From: Bacillus cereus ATCC 14579
Lineage (GTDB): Bacteria > Bacillota > Bacilli > Bacillales > Bacillaceae_G
DNA length: 64,000 nt
Assembly (NCBI RefSeq): GCF_000007825.1
Contig: NC_004722.1
Span: 4,690,501 to 4,754,500 of the forward strand
Reading direction: 5' to 3'
Positions 34,029 through 42,351 of the stretch are shown piece by piece (position 1 is the first letter of the stretch; every line of letters starts with the position of its first letter). The notes under the pieces are model-generated. The model ran no database searches and was not told the origin of the DNA. It worked only from the letters and a program-made list of their open reading frames with translations. Both the position numbers and the translations under genes were made by a program.

Positions 34029-34901
34029 ATGGAGAAAATTATCAAAAACAAGCCCAATAAGCTAAAAATTGCTTCGAAAGCTTTGATGATTATTATTGGG
34101 GCATTTATCACAGCGTACGGATTAGAAGCAGTATTAATTCCAAATAACGTATCAGACGGTGGTGTAACTGGTTTAAGTATCGTTAGTTCAAGATTATTTG
34201 GATTGCCATTAGGAGCTCTAATCGCAGTTATTAACATTCCTTTCGTTTGGTTAGGATATAAGCAAATCGGTAAAAGCTTTGCGATTTATTCTATTATTGG
34301 AATTGCTTCATTAGCAATAGGTACCGTTGTCATGCACGGAATACCAGCTATTATTGAAGGCGATACATTATTAGTTACAGTTGTTGGTGGTATTATCATC
34401 GGTTTTGGTATGGGACTAGCATTACGTAACGGTGGGGCATTAGATGGAATCGATATGCTTGCTGTATTGCTTTCTCGTAAGTTACCATTTGGAACGAGTG
34501 ACCTTATTTTATTCTTAAACATGTTCGTATTTATTTTCGTATCAACCGTATTCGGTCTTCAAGGAGCTATCCTTTCGGCAATTGCTTACTTTATTGCTTC
34601 GAAAGTGATTCATATCGTTGAAGTTGGTTTAAGTGGTTCGAAAGCATTTAAAATCATTACAAAAGAGCCTGAATTAATGGTAGAAACAATTCGCGATCGT
34701 TTAGGCCGAAGTGCAACATATAACGAAGTATACGGTGGTTATTCAAGAGAGAAGTTTAAAGAAATTTCATGTGTAATTAACCGTTTAGAAGAAAGTAAAA
34801 TGAAAGAACTTATTAATGAAATCGATCCACACGCCTTTATTACAGTTTATGACGTAGCAGAAGTAAAAGGCGGTAACTTTAAGAAACGTGATATTCATTA
34901 A
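34029..34901 (+). CDS. YitT-family (DUF161/DUF2179) membrane protein
   Basis: 290 residues from the ATG at 34029, which has CGAGGA 6 bp upstream; an in-frame TTG at 34011 lacks a site. Five or six helices with IPNNVSDGGVTGLSI and RNGGALDGIDMLAV (paired half repeats), then the cytosolic DUF2179 domain (about residues 215-280). The family is widespread in Firmicutes with unknown substrate. It is monocistronic. Confidence 0.88.
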   Translation: MEKIIKNKPNKLKIASKALMIIIGAFITAYGLEAVLIPNNVSDGGVTGLSIVSSRLFGLPLGALIAVINIPFVWLGYKQIGKSFAIYSIIGIASLAIGTVVMHGIPAIIEGDTLLVTVVGGIIIGFGMGLALRNGGALDGIDMLAVLLSRKLPFGTSDLILFLNMFVFIFVSTVFGLQGAILSAIAYFIASKVIHIVEVGLSGSKAFKIITKEPELMVETIRDRLGRSATYNEVYGGYSREKFKEISCVINRLEESKMKELINEIDPHAFITVYDVAEVKGGNFKKRDIH

Positions 34902-34913
34902 TCTTTATGAAAA

Positions 34914-34947
34914 AAGAGGGTGGTGCCCAATATTGGCACACCCTCTT
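34914..34947 (+). terminator. Terminator after the yitT-like gene
   Basis: AAGAGGGT-GTGCC / GGCAC-ACCCTCTT with one bulged G, preceded by an A-run. Confidence 0.75.
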
Positions 34948-34967
34948 CTGTTATTGTTGTCAGTTTT

Positions 34968-35005
34968 TGTCGGTTAGTCGATATATTTCGATAATCGCTG
35001 ATATA
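34968..35005 (+). repeat. Dispersed ~38-bp repeat, copy 3
   Basis: TGTCGGTTAGTCGATATATT, then TCGATAATCGCTGATATA. It ends 4 bp short of the stop of the neighbouring 72-aa gene. It aligns with the copies at 9420 and 24800. Confidence 0.55.
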
Positions 35006-35008
35006 TTT

Positions 35009-35227
35009 TTACTCCCCCCATCTTCCCCCGCTCTTAATCCATACCACGTATTTTTGAAAGGCTGGCACTTCTTGTTGGAAACGAAGCGGAACATACAGAA
35101 AAAGAGTACATGTACATAGTATCCATAGAATACCTACTACAAAGTGCAATTTCATCGTTGTGCTAATAAACAAACTTAAGAATAATACGAGGAACATAAT
35201 TACACTAAATCTTTTATACATAGTCAT
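35009..35227 (-). CDS. Small two-helix membrane protein (72 aa)
   Basis: Helices at about residues 7-22 and 27-46, then a polar tail (RFQQEVPAFQKYVVW). An AAGGAGGAG site precedes the ATG. The tail IKSGGRWGE ends next to dispersed repeat copy 3. No family is recognised. Confidence 0.65.
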   Translation of the reverse strand: MTMYKRFSVIMFLVLFLSLFISTTMKLHFVVGILWILCTCTLFLYVPLRFQQEVPAFQKYVVWIKSGGRWGE

Positions 35228-35284
35228 AATAATCTCCTCCTTATAACTTCATTGTACCAGTTATAAGGAATTAATTTCCATAAT

Positions 35285-35321
35285 AAAAAAAGACCAAAAA
35301 GCAAATTTCACTTTTCGGTCT
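35285..35321 (-). terminator. Terminator of the PspA/DUF350/DUF4178/DUF4247 operon
   Basis: AGACC-AAAAAG / CTTTTC-GGTCT with an A-run on the left, 6 bp beyond the DUF4247 gene. Confidence 0.7.
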
Positions 35322-35326
35322 CTACA

Positions 35327-36142
35327 CTATCTTCTCTTCGTAATCTTTCCTGAACCACCGACCCTCGTTTTCGGAGGAGATGTATTCCTTGGCGGCGTTT
35401 TAATAGATGATTTCGGCTTCACATCTGATCCGCTCGAACCACCTGGTGTTTTCGTTATTTTCCCTTTGCTTCCAGTAGAAGGCGGAGGCGTGCTGCTTCC
35501 TTTTTTCGTAATACTTCCTGTATCTCCTACAGAAGATTTCGAATCTACATTATCGCCACGCTTAATGATAGACCCTTTCCCTTCCTTCGTAATTGGAGGC
35601 GGGGTTTTCTTTTCTTCTTTCGTAGGCGGTCTCTCTGGAATAACTGGTTTATGATTTTGTCTGTCATTATATCCGCGATAATCACCGTACGATGATTTTC
35701 GTGAACCGAATATATCATTTAATATACTACCCATAATATATCCTTGCAGGAAGGACGGTTGGTAATTTTGACGGACAAACTCTTTATTACTTATTTCAAT
35801 TAACGTATCAGATGGCTTCTCTTTATCCTTTTGCAGATTATAAATCTTATCAGAATAAACGAGGAACATTTGATTTTCGTCTTCTTTAGATGCTTGCTTC
35901 GGTTCTCTTTCATTCATGAGTTCCTTCGCGACTTCAGGAACTGACCGATTGGCGGCCCTATACACGTAAGATTCTTGTTTACCTTCTTTTGCAACAGATT
36001 CAAGCGGATAACGGTCTTGAATCGACTTTGTCTGCCCGCCCTGACAACCTGATAAGGCATATCCAGCAACAACAAGTAATGTAACGATAGCAAGTATAGG
36101 GATCACGAACGATTTAATCATGGTAAACAATCGGTTTGACAT
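35327..36142 (-). CDS. DUF4247-type lipoprotein
   Basis: 271 residues: basic start, one hydrophobic segment ending VVAGYALSGC (lipobox-like; Cys33), a folded middle region, then from residue ~160 a low-complexity, Ser/Pro/Lys-rich tail with GKITK/GSITKK repeats. It is exported and membrane tethered. It is the last gene of the PspA-DUF350-DUF4178 operon, which points to an envelope-stress role. The DUF4247 name is from family memory. Confidence 0.72.
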   Translation of the reverse strand: MSNRLFTMIKSFVIPILAIVTLLVVAGYALSGCQGGQTKSIQDRYPLESVAKEGKQESYVYRAANRSVPEVAKELMNEREPKQASKEDENQMFLVYSDKIYNLQKDKEKPSDTLIEISNKEFVRQNYQPSFLQGYIMGSILNDIFGSRKSSYGDYRGYNDRQNHKPVIPERPPTKEEKKTPPPITKEGKGSIIKRGDNVDSKSSVGDTGSITKKGSSTPPPSTGSKGKITKTPGGSSGSDVKPKSSIKTPPRNTSPPKTRVGGSGKITKRR

Positions 36143-36154
36143 GATTACGCCCCC

Positions 36155-36661
36155 TTACATTGCTCTTATAATTTGTACATCAGCAGGAATAATTGCTTCT
36201 CCCTCATACATCATTGTGCGACCATTTTGCCATTCAATACGTAATAATTTTCGATTATCCGATTGGAACTCCCATACATACTGTTCTTCTGAAGCTGAGA
36301 ATGGTGTTTTCCCCATCACAACAACACGTCCGTTATATTGCTCTTCCATATGGTACTCTGTATCATCCATCTCAATTGTCGTCGGAATTTCATCAATCGA
36401 ATCTAAACGACCATCAATTGGTGTATATAATTTGTAATACGTATTTTCACGATCTTCAATTTTTAAATAACGAATATCTTTCCCGTCTTGCAGTGTTAAA
36501 ACAATTTCTTTACGAGAATGCATACTCGTTTTCCCAATTAATTCATACATGACTAATGAAACTTCAACCATATCGCCAGGAGCTAACGTTAACAAACTTT
36601 TCTCTGGTTTCGGCGGTTCTGGGCTTTTCATTATATTTTTAATTCGCTTAAATAAACTCAT
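36155..36661 (-). CDS. DUF4178 protein
   Basis: 168 residues, soluble, beta-rich: LLTLAPGDMVEVSL, then EEQYVWEFQSDNRKLLRIEW, and DVQII near the end. DUF4178 proteins occur next to PspA and DUF350 genes in many bacteria, as here. Function unknown. It starts 21 bp after the DUF350 gene and ends 12 bp before the DUF4247 gene. Confidence 0.82.
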   Translation of the reverse strand: MSLFKRIKNIMKSPEPPKPEKSLLTLAPGDMVEVSLVMYELIGKTSMHSRKEIVLTLQDGKDIRYLKIEDRENTYYKLYTPIDGRLDSIDEIPTTIEMDDTEYHMEEQYNGRVVVMGKTPFSASEEQYVWEFQSDNRKLLRIEWQNGRTMMYEGEAIIPADVQIIRAM

Positions 36662-36682
36662 GAGCTACCCCTCCTTCTCTCT

Positions 36683-37087
36683 TTATAAACAAGCACCTAA
36701 AATAAGTGCACCCACAATATGTAATGATCCGGCCAACATCGCGTGCGCAACACTGCCTTCTTTCGTACCTTCTTCTAAATCTAAACCAGCCATTTTCTTT
36801 AACACAAATTCGATAAACATTTCTACCACTAATAAAATAACGAAAGAAACTGCTGATGCAAGAAGTGCTTGCCATAAATCATTTGCTTTCGTTATCGATT
36901 GAGATAAAATGTACCCTTGCGCGAATAATTTCATAACGAAACGAGTTGTTACAGCTGTATTCCCATTTTTTATTTCTTTTAAATCATTGTATTTTGTAAA
37001 AATCGAATCAACCCACATAATTGCAAATAAAAGTACTGCACTCGCTCCAGTCCATACAAGCATGGCTAATACATTTGTCCATGTCAT
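36683..37087 (-). CDS. DUF350 membrane protein
   Basis: 134 residues, four helices (about 6-25, 47-66, 70-92, 110-132) arranged as two similar halves, AQGYILSQSITKAND in the second helix region. DUF350 (YjfL) proteins accompany PspA-like proteins. AGGAGGTTT precedes the ATG. A bcr1-like repeat occupies the gap between it and pspA. Confidence 0.83.
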   Translation of the reverse strand: MTWTNVLAMLVWTGASAVLLFAIMWVDSIFTKYNDLKEIKNGNTAVTTRFVMKLFAQGYILSQSITKANDLWQALLASAVSFVILLVVEMFIEFVLKKMAGLDLEEGTKEGSVAHAMLAGSLHIVGALILGACL

Positions 37088-37104
37088 TGCAAAACCTCCT
37101 CTAA

Positions 37105-37260
37105 ATATAAAGTGAAACTTTAATCAGTGGGGAGGTGTTCATTCCCCGCTGATTATTAGTTGAACCAATCGGGCATTTACGGGCAGTAGATCTCCCCCCA
37201 CCTCTCTGCTTTCACAAAAAGTAGAGGTGGGAGTCTTACTGCCCGTTAATGCGGGGTAAT
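37105..37260. repeat. bcr1-like repeat element (~155 bp) inside the operon
   Basis: Begins ATATAAAGTGAAACTTTAAT. It folds into two hairpins: TAATCAGTGGGGA / TCCCCGCTGATTA (37121-37133 / 37143-37155) and GCATTTACGGGCAGTA / TACTGCCCGTTAATGC (37173-37188 / 37237-37252), with an inner CCCACCTCT / AGAGGTGGG. Size and structure fit the B. cereus group repeat bcr1 as I remember it. Confidence 0.65.
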
Positions 37261-37264
37261 AGAA

Positions 37265-37296
37265 AACCGACATGAATTTGTTTAGACATGTCGGTT
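37265..37296 (-). terminator. Hairpin after pspA
   Basis: AACCGACATG / CATGTCGGTT, 12-nt loop. Weak U-run; it may be a partial terminator, allowing read-through to DUF350. Confidence 0.55.
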
Positions 37297-37315
37297 CATT
37301 TGTCTTTATTCTATA

Positions 37316-37981
37316 TTATTTCTCATACTGCTTCATAATACGAGCTAATTCATCGTCAACAGCAGAATTTTTGTTTAAGCTTGCGAATTCATCATCTAAT
37401 GATTTTTCTTTTTTATAAACTTCACCGCTTGCTTCCGCTTCAGCCTCTAATTGAAGAGCTTTCTCTTCCATACGGCTTAAACCAGCTTTTGCTGAATTTG
37501 AATCAAATCCAGACATCGCCTGATTAATATTCTTTTGTGCTTTCGCCGCATTTACACGCGCTACAAGTGTTTCACGTTTATTTTTCAGCTCATTTAATTG
37601 CTTACGCATTTCTTCTAGCTTTAGGCGCAGGTTATCAGCAGCAGCTTTATTTTGCTCGTAGCTTGCTTTATACTCATTCATTTTTTGCTCTGCATTTTGT
37701 TTTTCTTCTAATGCACGACGCGCAAGATCTAAGTTATTAGCTTGAACAGCCATATGAGCCTGCTCTTCACGTTTTTTCACAAGTGCTTCTTGCTCTTCAA
37801 ATAATATTTTGAATTTCTTCTCAAGTGCGATTTGAGCTGCTACACTTTTCTCAGCCTCTTGTACATCAGCTTGCATATCGCGTAAATATTGATCAGTCAT
37901 CTTAACTGGATCTTCCGCTTTTTCAATTAACGAATACACATTTGACATTGTTAAATCTCTTAATCGTTTAAATACAGACAT
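37316..37981 (-). CDS. pspA: PspA/IM30-family protein
   Basis: 221 residues, almost wholly alpha-helical coiled coil, starting MSVFKRLRDLTMSNVYSLIE with the amphipathic helix that binds membranes, then QYLRDMQADVQEAEKSVA. PspA proteins form ESCRT-III-like rods that shore up damaged membranes. First gene of the operon with DUF350, DUF4178 and DUF4247. AGGAGGAA precedes the ATG. Confidence 0.92.
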   Translation of the reverse strand: MSVFKRLRDLTMSNVYSLIEKAEDPVKMTDQYLRDMQADVQEAEKSVAAQIALEKKFKILFEEQEALVKKREEQAHMAVQANNLDLARRALEEKQNAEQKMNEYKASYEQNKAAADNLRLKLEEMRKQLNELKNKRETLVARVNAAKAQKNINQAMSGFDSNSAKAGLSRMEEKALQLEAEAEASGEVYKKEKSLDDEFASLNKNSAVDDELARIMKQYEK

Positions 37982-38383
37982 CTAAATTCCTCCTATGATA
38001 TACCTCATATTTCAAATTCACTACTTGGAAAACTGAAAAATCTCCCTTTACAGTAAAGAATATTCATTTTACAGCCTATGTGTTTATTATAACAAAACTA
38101 ATATGTCCTTACATGTTATTTCCAAAATACATCCATTATAATATGACATTCTATATACAATATTGTATTTCTAATATATTCTCATTATCCCTCTTTGAAA
38201 TTAACTTACTTTTGTGCAATTTCACTAAATTACATAAGTGTAATGTTACTGTAAGCTAACTCGATAGTTGCATTCCAATATTTCTTATACACTAATACCA
38301 GAAGCAACAAGCAAGCTTCTTCACTTGTAAGCAATAATACAAAAATTGTATTTACTATAAAACATATAAAAGGAGAAATCATC
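37982..38383. other. Divergent promoter region, pspA / lipoprotein
   Basis: About 400 bp, AT-rich, no ORF with a site. A small hairpin AGAAGC/GCTTCT lies near 38300-38321. It must hold the promoters of both genes; I cannot assign them with confidence. Confidence 0.4.
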
Positions 38384-38962
38384 ATGAAAAAATTAGTAGG
38401 AATCGGATTAGCAGCAGCAATTTCATTTGGAGCATTATCAGGTTGTTCTTTATTAGGAGAAAAAGCGAACGGCTTTGTACTGTACGGATCAGAAGAACAA
38501 GTTCAGCAAATTACAGATAAAAACAAAAAAGAAGTGAAAGAAAAAGACTTCTATAAAATGAAAATGACAACATTAGATGGTAAAAAAGTTCTTGTAATGG
38601 ATAAGAAAACTGGTGAAGAACTAGTGAAAAAAGAGTTACTTAGCAAAGTTGATGAAAAAGACAACACGAAACCACTTGATAAATTACCAGCTGTAACAAC
38701 AGAACAAGGTGTATTATTTGCAAAAGAAAAAGTAGAAAATGCTGCACTTGATGGGGCAAAATTAAAATATGAAGGCAACACAATTATCGGAAGTGGTCGT
38801 GCATATACAGATATGTATGCGATTGTCGATGACGCAACTTACAGCAATGTAAAAGGTGATGAAAAATCTGTAGGTGTATTAAAATTTGATAAAGACCCAA
38901 GTAAAGAATTCCCTGGTTACAAAGGCGTAGAAGCTTCTCAACTTGTAAAAATTAAAAAGTAA
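38384..38962 (+). CDS. Small lipoprotein of unknown function
   Basis: 192 residues. Signal peptide with lipobox ALSGC (Cys21). The mature part is Lys/Asp/Glu rich, with FVLYGSEEQVQQI near the start and AYTDMYAIVDDATY near residue 140. AAAGGAG precedes the ATG. It probably faces the outside, tethered to the membrane. Its terminator is interrupted by an IS3-type remnant just after the stop. Confidence 0.8.
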   Translation: MKKLVGIGLAAAISFGALSGCSLLGEKANGFVLYGSEEQVQQITDKNKKEVKEKDFYKMKMTTLDGKKVLVMDKKTGEELVKKELLSKVDEKDNTKPLDKLPAVTTEQGVLFAKEKVENAALDGAKLKYEGNTIIGSGRAYTDMYAIVDDATYSNVKGDEKSVGVLKFDKDPSKEFPGYKGVEASQLVKIKK

Positions 38963-38983
38963 AACAAAAAAGCTTTGCGAAAT

Positions 38984-39550
38984 TGAACTGCACCTCATAT
39001 TTTAGAGCGTAAATTTACGGCAGATACGCCAAATGAAAAATGGGTAACCGATATTACAGAATTTAAATTATTCGGTGAGAAACTTTATTTATCACCTGTA
39101 TTAGACTTGTATAATGGTGAAATCATTACCTATACAATTGGCTCTAGACTGACGTATTCACTTGTTTCAGAAATGTTAGAGACAGCATTAGAAGGTTTAC
39201 CTGAAAATCACCAACTAATGATGCATTCAGATCAAGGGTGGCATTATCAAATGAAACAATACCGTCACGCATTACAAAAAAGAGGTATCGTACAAAGTAT
39301 GTCTCGTAAAGGCAACTGTTATGACAACGCAGTAATGGAGAATTTCTTTGGAATCATGAAGTCTGAGTTTCTCTACATAAAAGAGTTTGAAAGTGTAGAG
39401 CACTTCAAAATAGAATTAGAAAAATATATAGATTATTACAATACAAAACGGATAAAGGCAAAATTAAAAATGAGCCCGGTGCAATACCGGACTCATTTTT
39501 ATCAAGCTGCCTAATGAAATAACCGTGTCTAACTTTTAGGGGTCACTTCA
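38984..39550 (+). mobile_element. IS3-family (IS150-like) remnant, 567 bp
   Basis: Ends TGAACTGCACC and GGGGTCACTTCA (outer TG...CA; imperfect terminal inverted repeats), flanked by the 3-bp direct repeat AAT. Inside is only the catalytic part of OrfB; OrfA and the N-terminal part of OrfB are deleted, so about 60% of a full IS is gone. Confidence 0.85.
38987..39514 (+). pseudogene. Truncated IS3-family transposase OrfB (rve domain)
   Basis: Open frame without its start; residues from PHILERKFTADTPNEKWVTD to the stop. The DDE triad is retained: WVTDITEF, MHSDQGWHY and ENFFGIMKSE. The DNA-binding N-terminus and OrfA are missing, so it should be inactive for transposition. An internal ATG at 39107 would give 135 residues without the first Asp. 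Confidence 0.88.
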
Positions 39551-39568
39551 AATTCGCAAAGCTTTTTT

Positions 39569-39739
39569 CTATTTATTATGAGCAATTTGCTCCATATCCG
39601 GGCTACAAGTTTGCGACTGACATGACTTATTTAAAGAACATGCCGCGCATTTTCCTTTTTTACTTCTCTTTACAAAATTAACTAACGTATATGCTGCATA
39701 ACCAAAAATGATAGCTCCAATTATAATATTGACCATCAT
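39569..39739 (-). CDS. FeoB-associated Cys-rich membrane protein
   Basis: 56 residues from ATG 39739 behind AAGGAG. One helix (residues 2-21), a basic stretch KRSKKGKC, then Cys-rich CAACSLNKSCQSQTCS. This family follows feoB in Firmicutes and may assist ferrous iron transport. It is last of the feoA-feoB group. The frame is open upstream to 39778, but without a site. Confidence 0.82.
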   Translation of the reverse strand: MMVNIIIGAIIFGYAAYTLVNFVKRSKKGKCAACSLNKSCQSQTCSPDMEQIAHNK

Positions 39740-39755
39740 CACAATACATCTCCTT

Positions 39756-41745
39756 CTAAAATCCGAGTAAGGATCCAACTTGGTATATAATGAGCGTTAA
39801 TACATAAGCAACTACGAGTGGATAAACGACTGAGAAAATCGTCCACTTCGCTGATCCTGTTTCACGTTTAATAACAGCTACCGTCGCTAAACACGGAACA
39901 TATAATAAAATAAAGAACATAAATGCATAAGCTGATAATGCTGTATAATGTGCTCCCATTACATTTCCAAGCACATCTTCTTTCACCGCATAAATAATGG
40001 CCATTGTAGAAACGACAACTTCCTTCGCTAAAAATCCTGTTAAAAGGGAAGCTGCAGCTTGCCACGTTCCAAAACCAAGCGGTGCAAATAGTGGTGCGAT
40101 AAATCCACCAATCATTGCTAAGAAACTGTCTCCCATATCAACACCAAACTCCTGATGGCCCTGCATAATTTAATAGCCAAATGACAACAGAACCACCGAA
40201 GATAAATGTACCTGCTTTACGAACAAATCCTTTCCCTTTCTCCCACGTACTTAGCCATAACGTTTTCGCTTGCGGCACGCGGTAAGGCGGTAGTTCAATA
40301 ACGAAAATAGATTTTTCCGCTTTTAAAATGGTAAGAGACATAATCTTTGTAACTAATAACGCAAGGACAATCCCTGCAACATATAGGGAGAACACAACAG
40401 TTGCCTGACTATGAGGGAAGAATACTCCCGCAAATAACGCATATACAGGTAAACGTGCCGAACAAGACATAAATGGTGTTACAAGAACTGTAAGTAAACG
40501 TTCTTTTTCTTGTTCAATCGTTCTCGCTGCCATAATACCTGGAACATTACATCCAAAACCGATAATCATCGGAATGAACGCTTTTCCGTTTAAACCGAAG
40601 AACTCCATAATTCTATCCATAACAACTGCAATTCGCGCCATATATCCTGAGTCTTCTAATAATGAAATGAAAAAGAATAGTGCAAAGATTTGTGGAACGA
40701 ATACTAATACAGCACCAACACCAGCAATAATACCTTCTGTAACGAGTGCTTGAATAAAATCAGAAGCCCCAACACTTGTAAGTCCAGCTGTCACCCAATC
40801 CGTAAGCTGGCCAGCAAAAAACTCATCTAACATATCAGATAACGGTGTCCCAATCCACGTAAACGTAACCTGAAAAATAAAAAACATAACTGCTAAAAAG
40901 ATTGGAAGTCCTAAAATTTTATGTGTAATTAATCTATCAATTTTTTCTGAAAAAGGAATTTCCCCTTCTTTCTCATGCTTCATAACATTTGTTTTTAACT
41001 TTTCAATATACGCTTCACGAGTTTTGTAAATGTGCTCTTCTAACGTACAATCAAGTTTTCCTTCTAAGCGAGATCGAATGGCTATGAGTTCCTTATAAAT
41101 TGGTAATGCTTTCATTTCTTTTTCTACTACTTCGTTATTACTTAAAAATTGAAGTGCTAACCATCTCGGATGCTCGTAATTCGCTGTCTCTAAAAGAGCA
41201 ATTACTTCTCCAATTCCTTCATCCATTTGTACACCATATGAAATAAGGAATGGCTTTTTCTCTTTTTTGTCATTTTCTTTAAGAGTCGTAAGCAGTTCTT
41301 CACAGCCTTTTCCACTTCTTGCAACAACAGGAACGACTGTTACACCTAATAGCTCTGATAATCGTTTTACATCAATGACAATTCCTCTTTGCTTCGCCAC
41401 ATCAACCATGTTTAAACCAATTGAGACTGGCTTACCAAATTCAAGTAACTGCAACGTTAAATGCATATTTCTTTCAAACTGCGAGGAATCTACGATATTT
41501 AACATATGATTAAATTCTTCTGTTAATAGAAAGTTTGTTACAACACCTTCATCACGTGAAACTGGATTTAAATCATACACACCTGGCAAATCAATTAATG
41601 TTCCTTGTCTATCTTTTAATTTACCAACCTTCTTTTCTACTGTTACACCGCTCCAGTTTCCTACGTATTCATAAGAACCAGTAAGTGCATTAAATAATGA
41701 TGTCTTCCCTGTATTCGGATTCCCTAGCAAAGCTACCTTATTCAC
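39756..41745 (-). pseudogene. feoB: Ferrous iron transporter FeoB, frameshifted
   Basis: The first frame (41745 to 40138) gives 535 residues: GTPase G1 GNPNTGKTS (residues 8-16), G3 DLPGVYDL, the helical insert, and the first Gate helices with GFGCNVPGIMAARTI. It then ends GPSGVWC and stop. The second frame (from 40166 to 39756) resumes with FGVDMGDSFLAMIGGF and carries the last helices to the stop. Removing one base near 40149 restores a ~660-residue FeoB. It is translationally coupled to feoA. It is either a broken gene or a sequencing error. Confidence 0.85.
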
Positions 41746-41969
41746 GCTAATTCCACCTTTATCATTTTCGCATCACAATGACGAATACTAATTAACTGTC
41801 CACGACACTCCAATGTACAAGGACCTTTGAACATCGCTTTCTGTTTCAGGCGAAGTTCGCTTCCTTCAGCAAGACCGAAAGCAGCTAGTCTACGCTTTAA
41901 TAGCTGATCTAAAGACTGAATACTTTTTACTAACACTTTCTCTCCAATTTTAATATCTACTAAGCTCAT
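41742..41969 (-). CDS. feoA: Ferrous iron transport protein FeoA
   Basis: 75 residues from the ATG at 41969 (GGGGGAAGG upstream). SH3-like fold with LVDIKIGEKVLVKSI, RRLAAFGLAEGSEL and CRGQLISIRHCDAKMI. It is a cytosolic partner of FeoB. Its stop overlaps the feoB start by 4 bp. A Fur box lies 18 bp upstream of the start, so iron should repress it. Confidence 0.9.
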   Translation of the reverse strand: MSLVDIKIGEKVLVKSIQSLDQLLKRRLAAFGLAEGSELRLKQKAMFKGPCTLECRGQLISIRHCDAKMIKVELA

Positions 41970-41986
41970 AACCTTCCCCCTCAGAA

Positions 41987-42005
41987 GAGAATGATAATTA
42001 TTTTC
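41987..42005 (-). promoter_or_regulatory. Fur box upstream of feoA
   Basis: GAGAATGATAATTATTTTC matches 16 of 19 positions of the classical GATAATGATAATCATTATC. It is placed just upstream of the feoA ribosome binding site. Confidence 0.75.
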
Positions 42006-42169
42006 AAAAAAATTATACCACACCCAATTTCTCTTGTACTATACCCTTTTGCTTCATATTTATTAACATTTCGCTACAATTCTATTTCAATTATTGTCAT
42101 ACTGTATTCGTTTGCCATTCTCATCCATTTCGCTTACAATAAACAATAACAAATAAAGAATTTCGTTAT

Positions 42170-42252
42170 CACTGGGGGAGCCATGCCGCTGAGAGGGAAC
42201 ACTTCGTTCCGACCCTTCGAACCTGTTAGTTAATGCTAACGCAGGGATTGTG
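42170..42252 (+). ncRNA. TPP riboswitch upstream of thiT
   Basis: Contains the THI-box core: ACTGGGGGAGCC, GCTGAGAGG, GACCCTTCGAACCTG, then GTTAATGCTAACGCAGGGA. This is the thiamine pyrophosphate aptamer. No clear terminator separates it from thiT, so the control is probably on translation. Confidence 0.95.
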
Positions 42253-42351
42253 CAAACGTCCGAAATACATACCTCATTTTTATTTACGTATTTCGTATCC
42301 TCCTATGATATCTATTCTTTTTTGTACAACTTGGATTTAGGGGGAGACAAC

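Larger units (their letters stand above)
38965..39569 (+). terminator. Lipoprotein-gene terminator split by an IS remnant
   Basis: Left arm AAAAAAGCTTTGCGA (38965-38980 region) and right arm TCGCAAAGCTTTTTT (39554-39568) are 570 bp apart. Removing the element rejoins them as a hairpin with a 3-nt AAT loop followed by T6. Confidence 0.8.

Noticed and set aside
39107..39514. 135-aa transposase as a complete gene
   Set aside because: The homologous frame extends upstream to 38987 without a start, and OrfA and the N-terminal part of OrfB are missing; it is a fragment.
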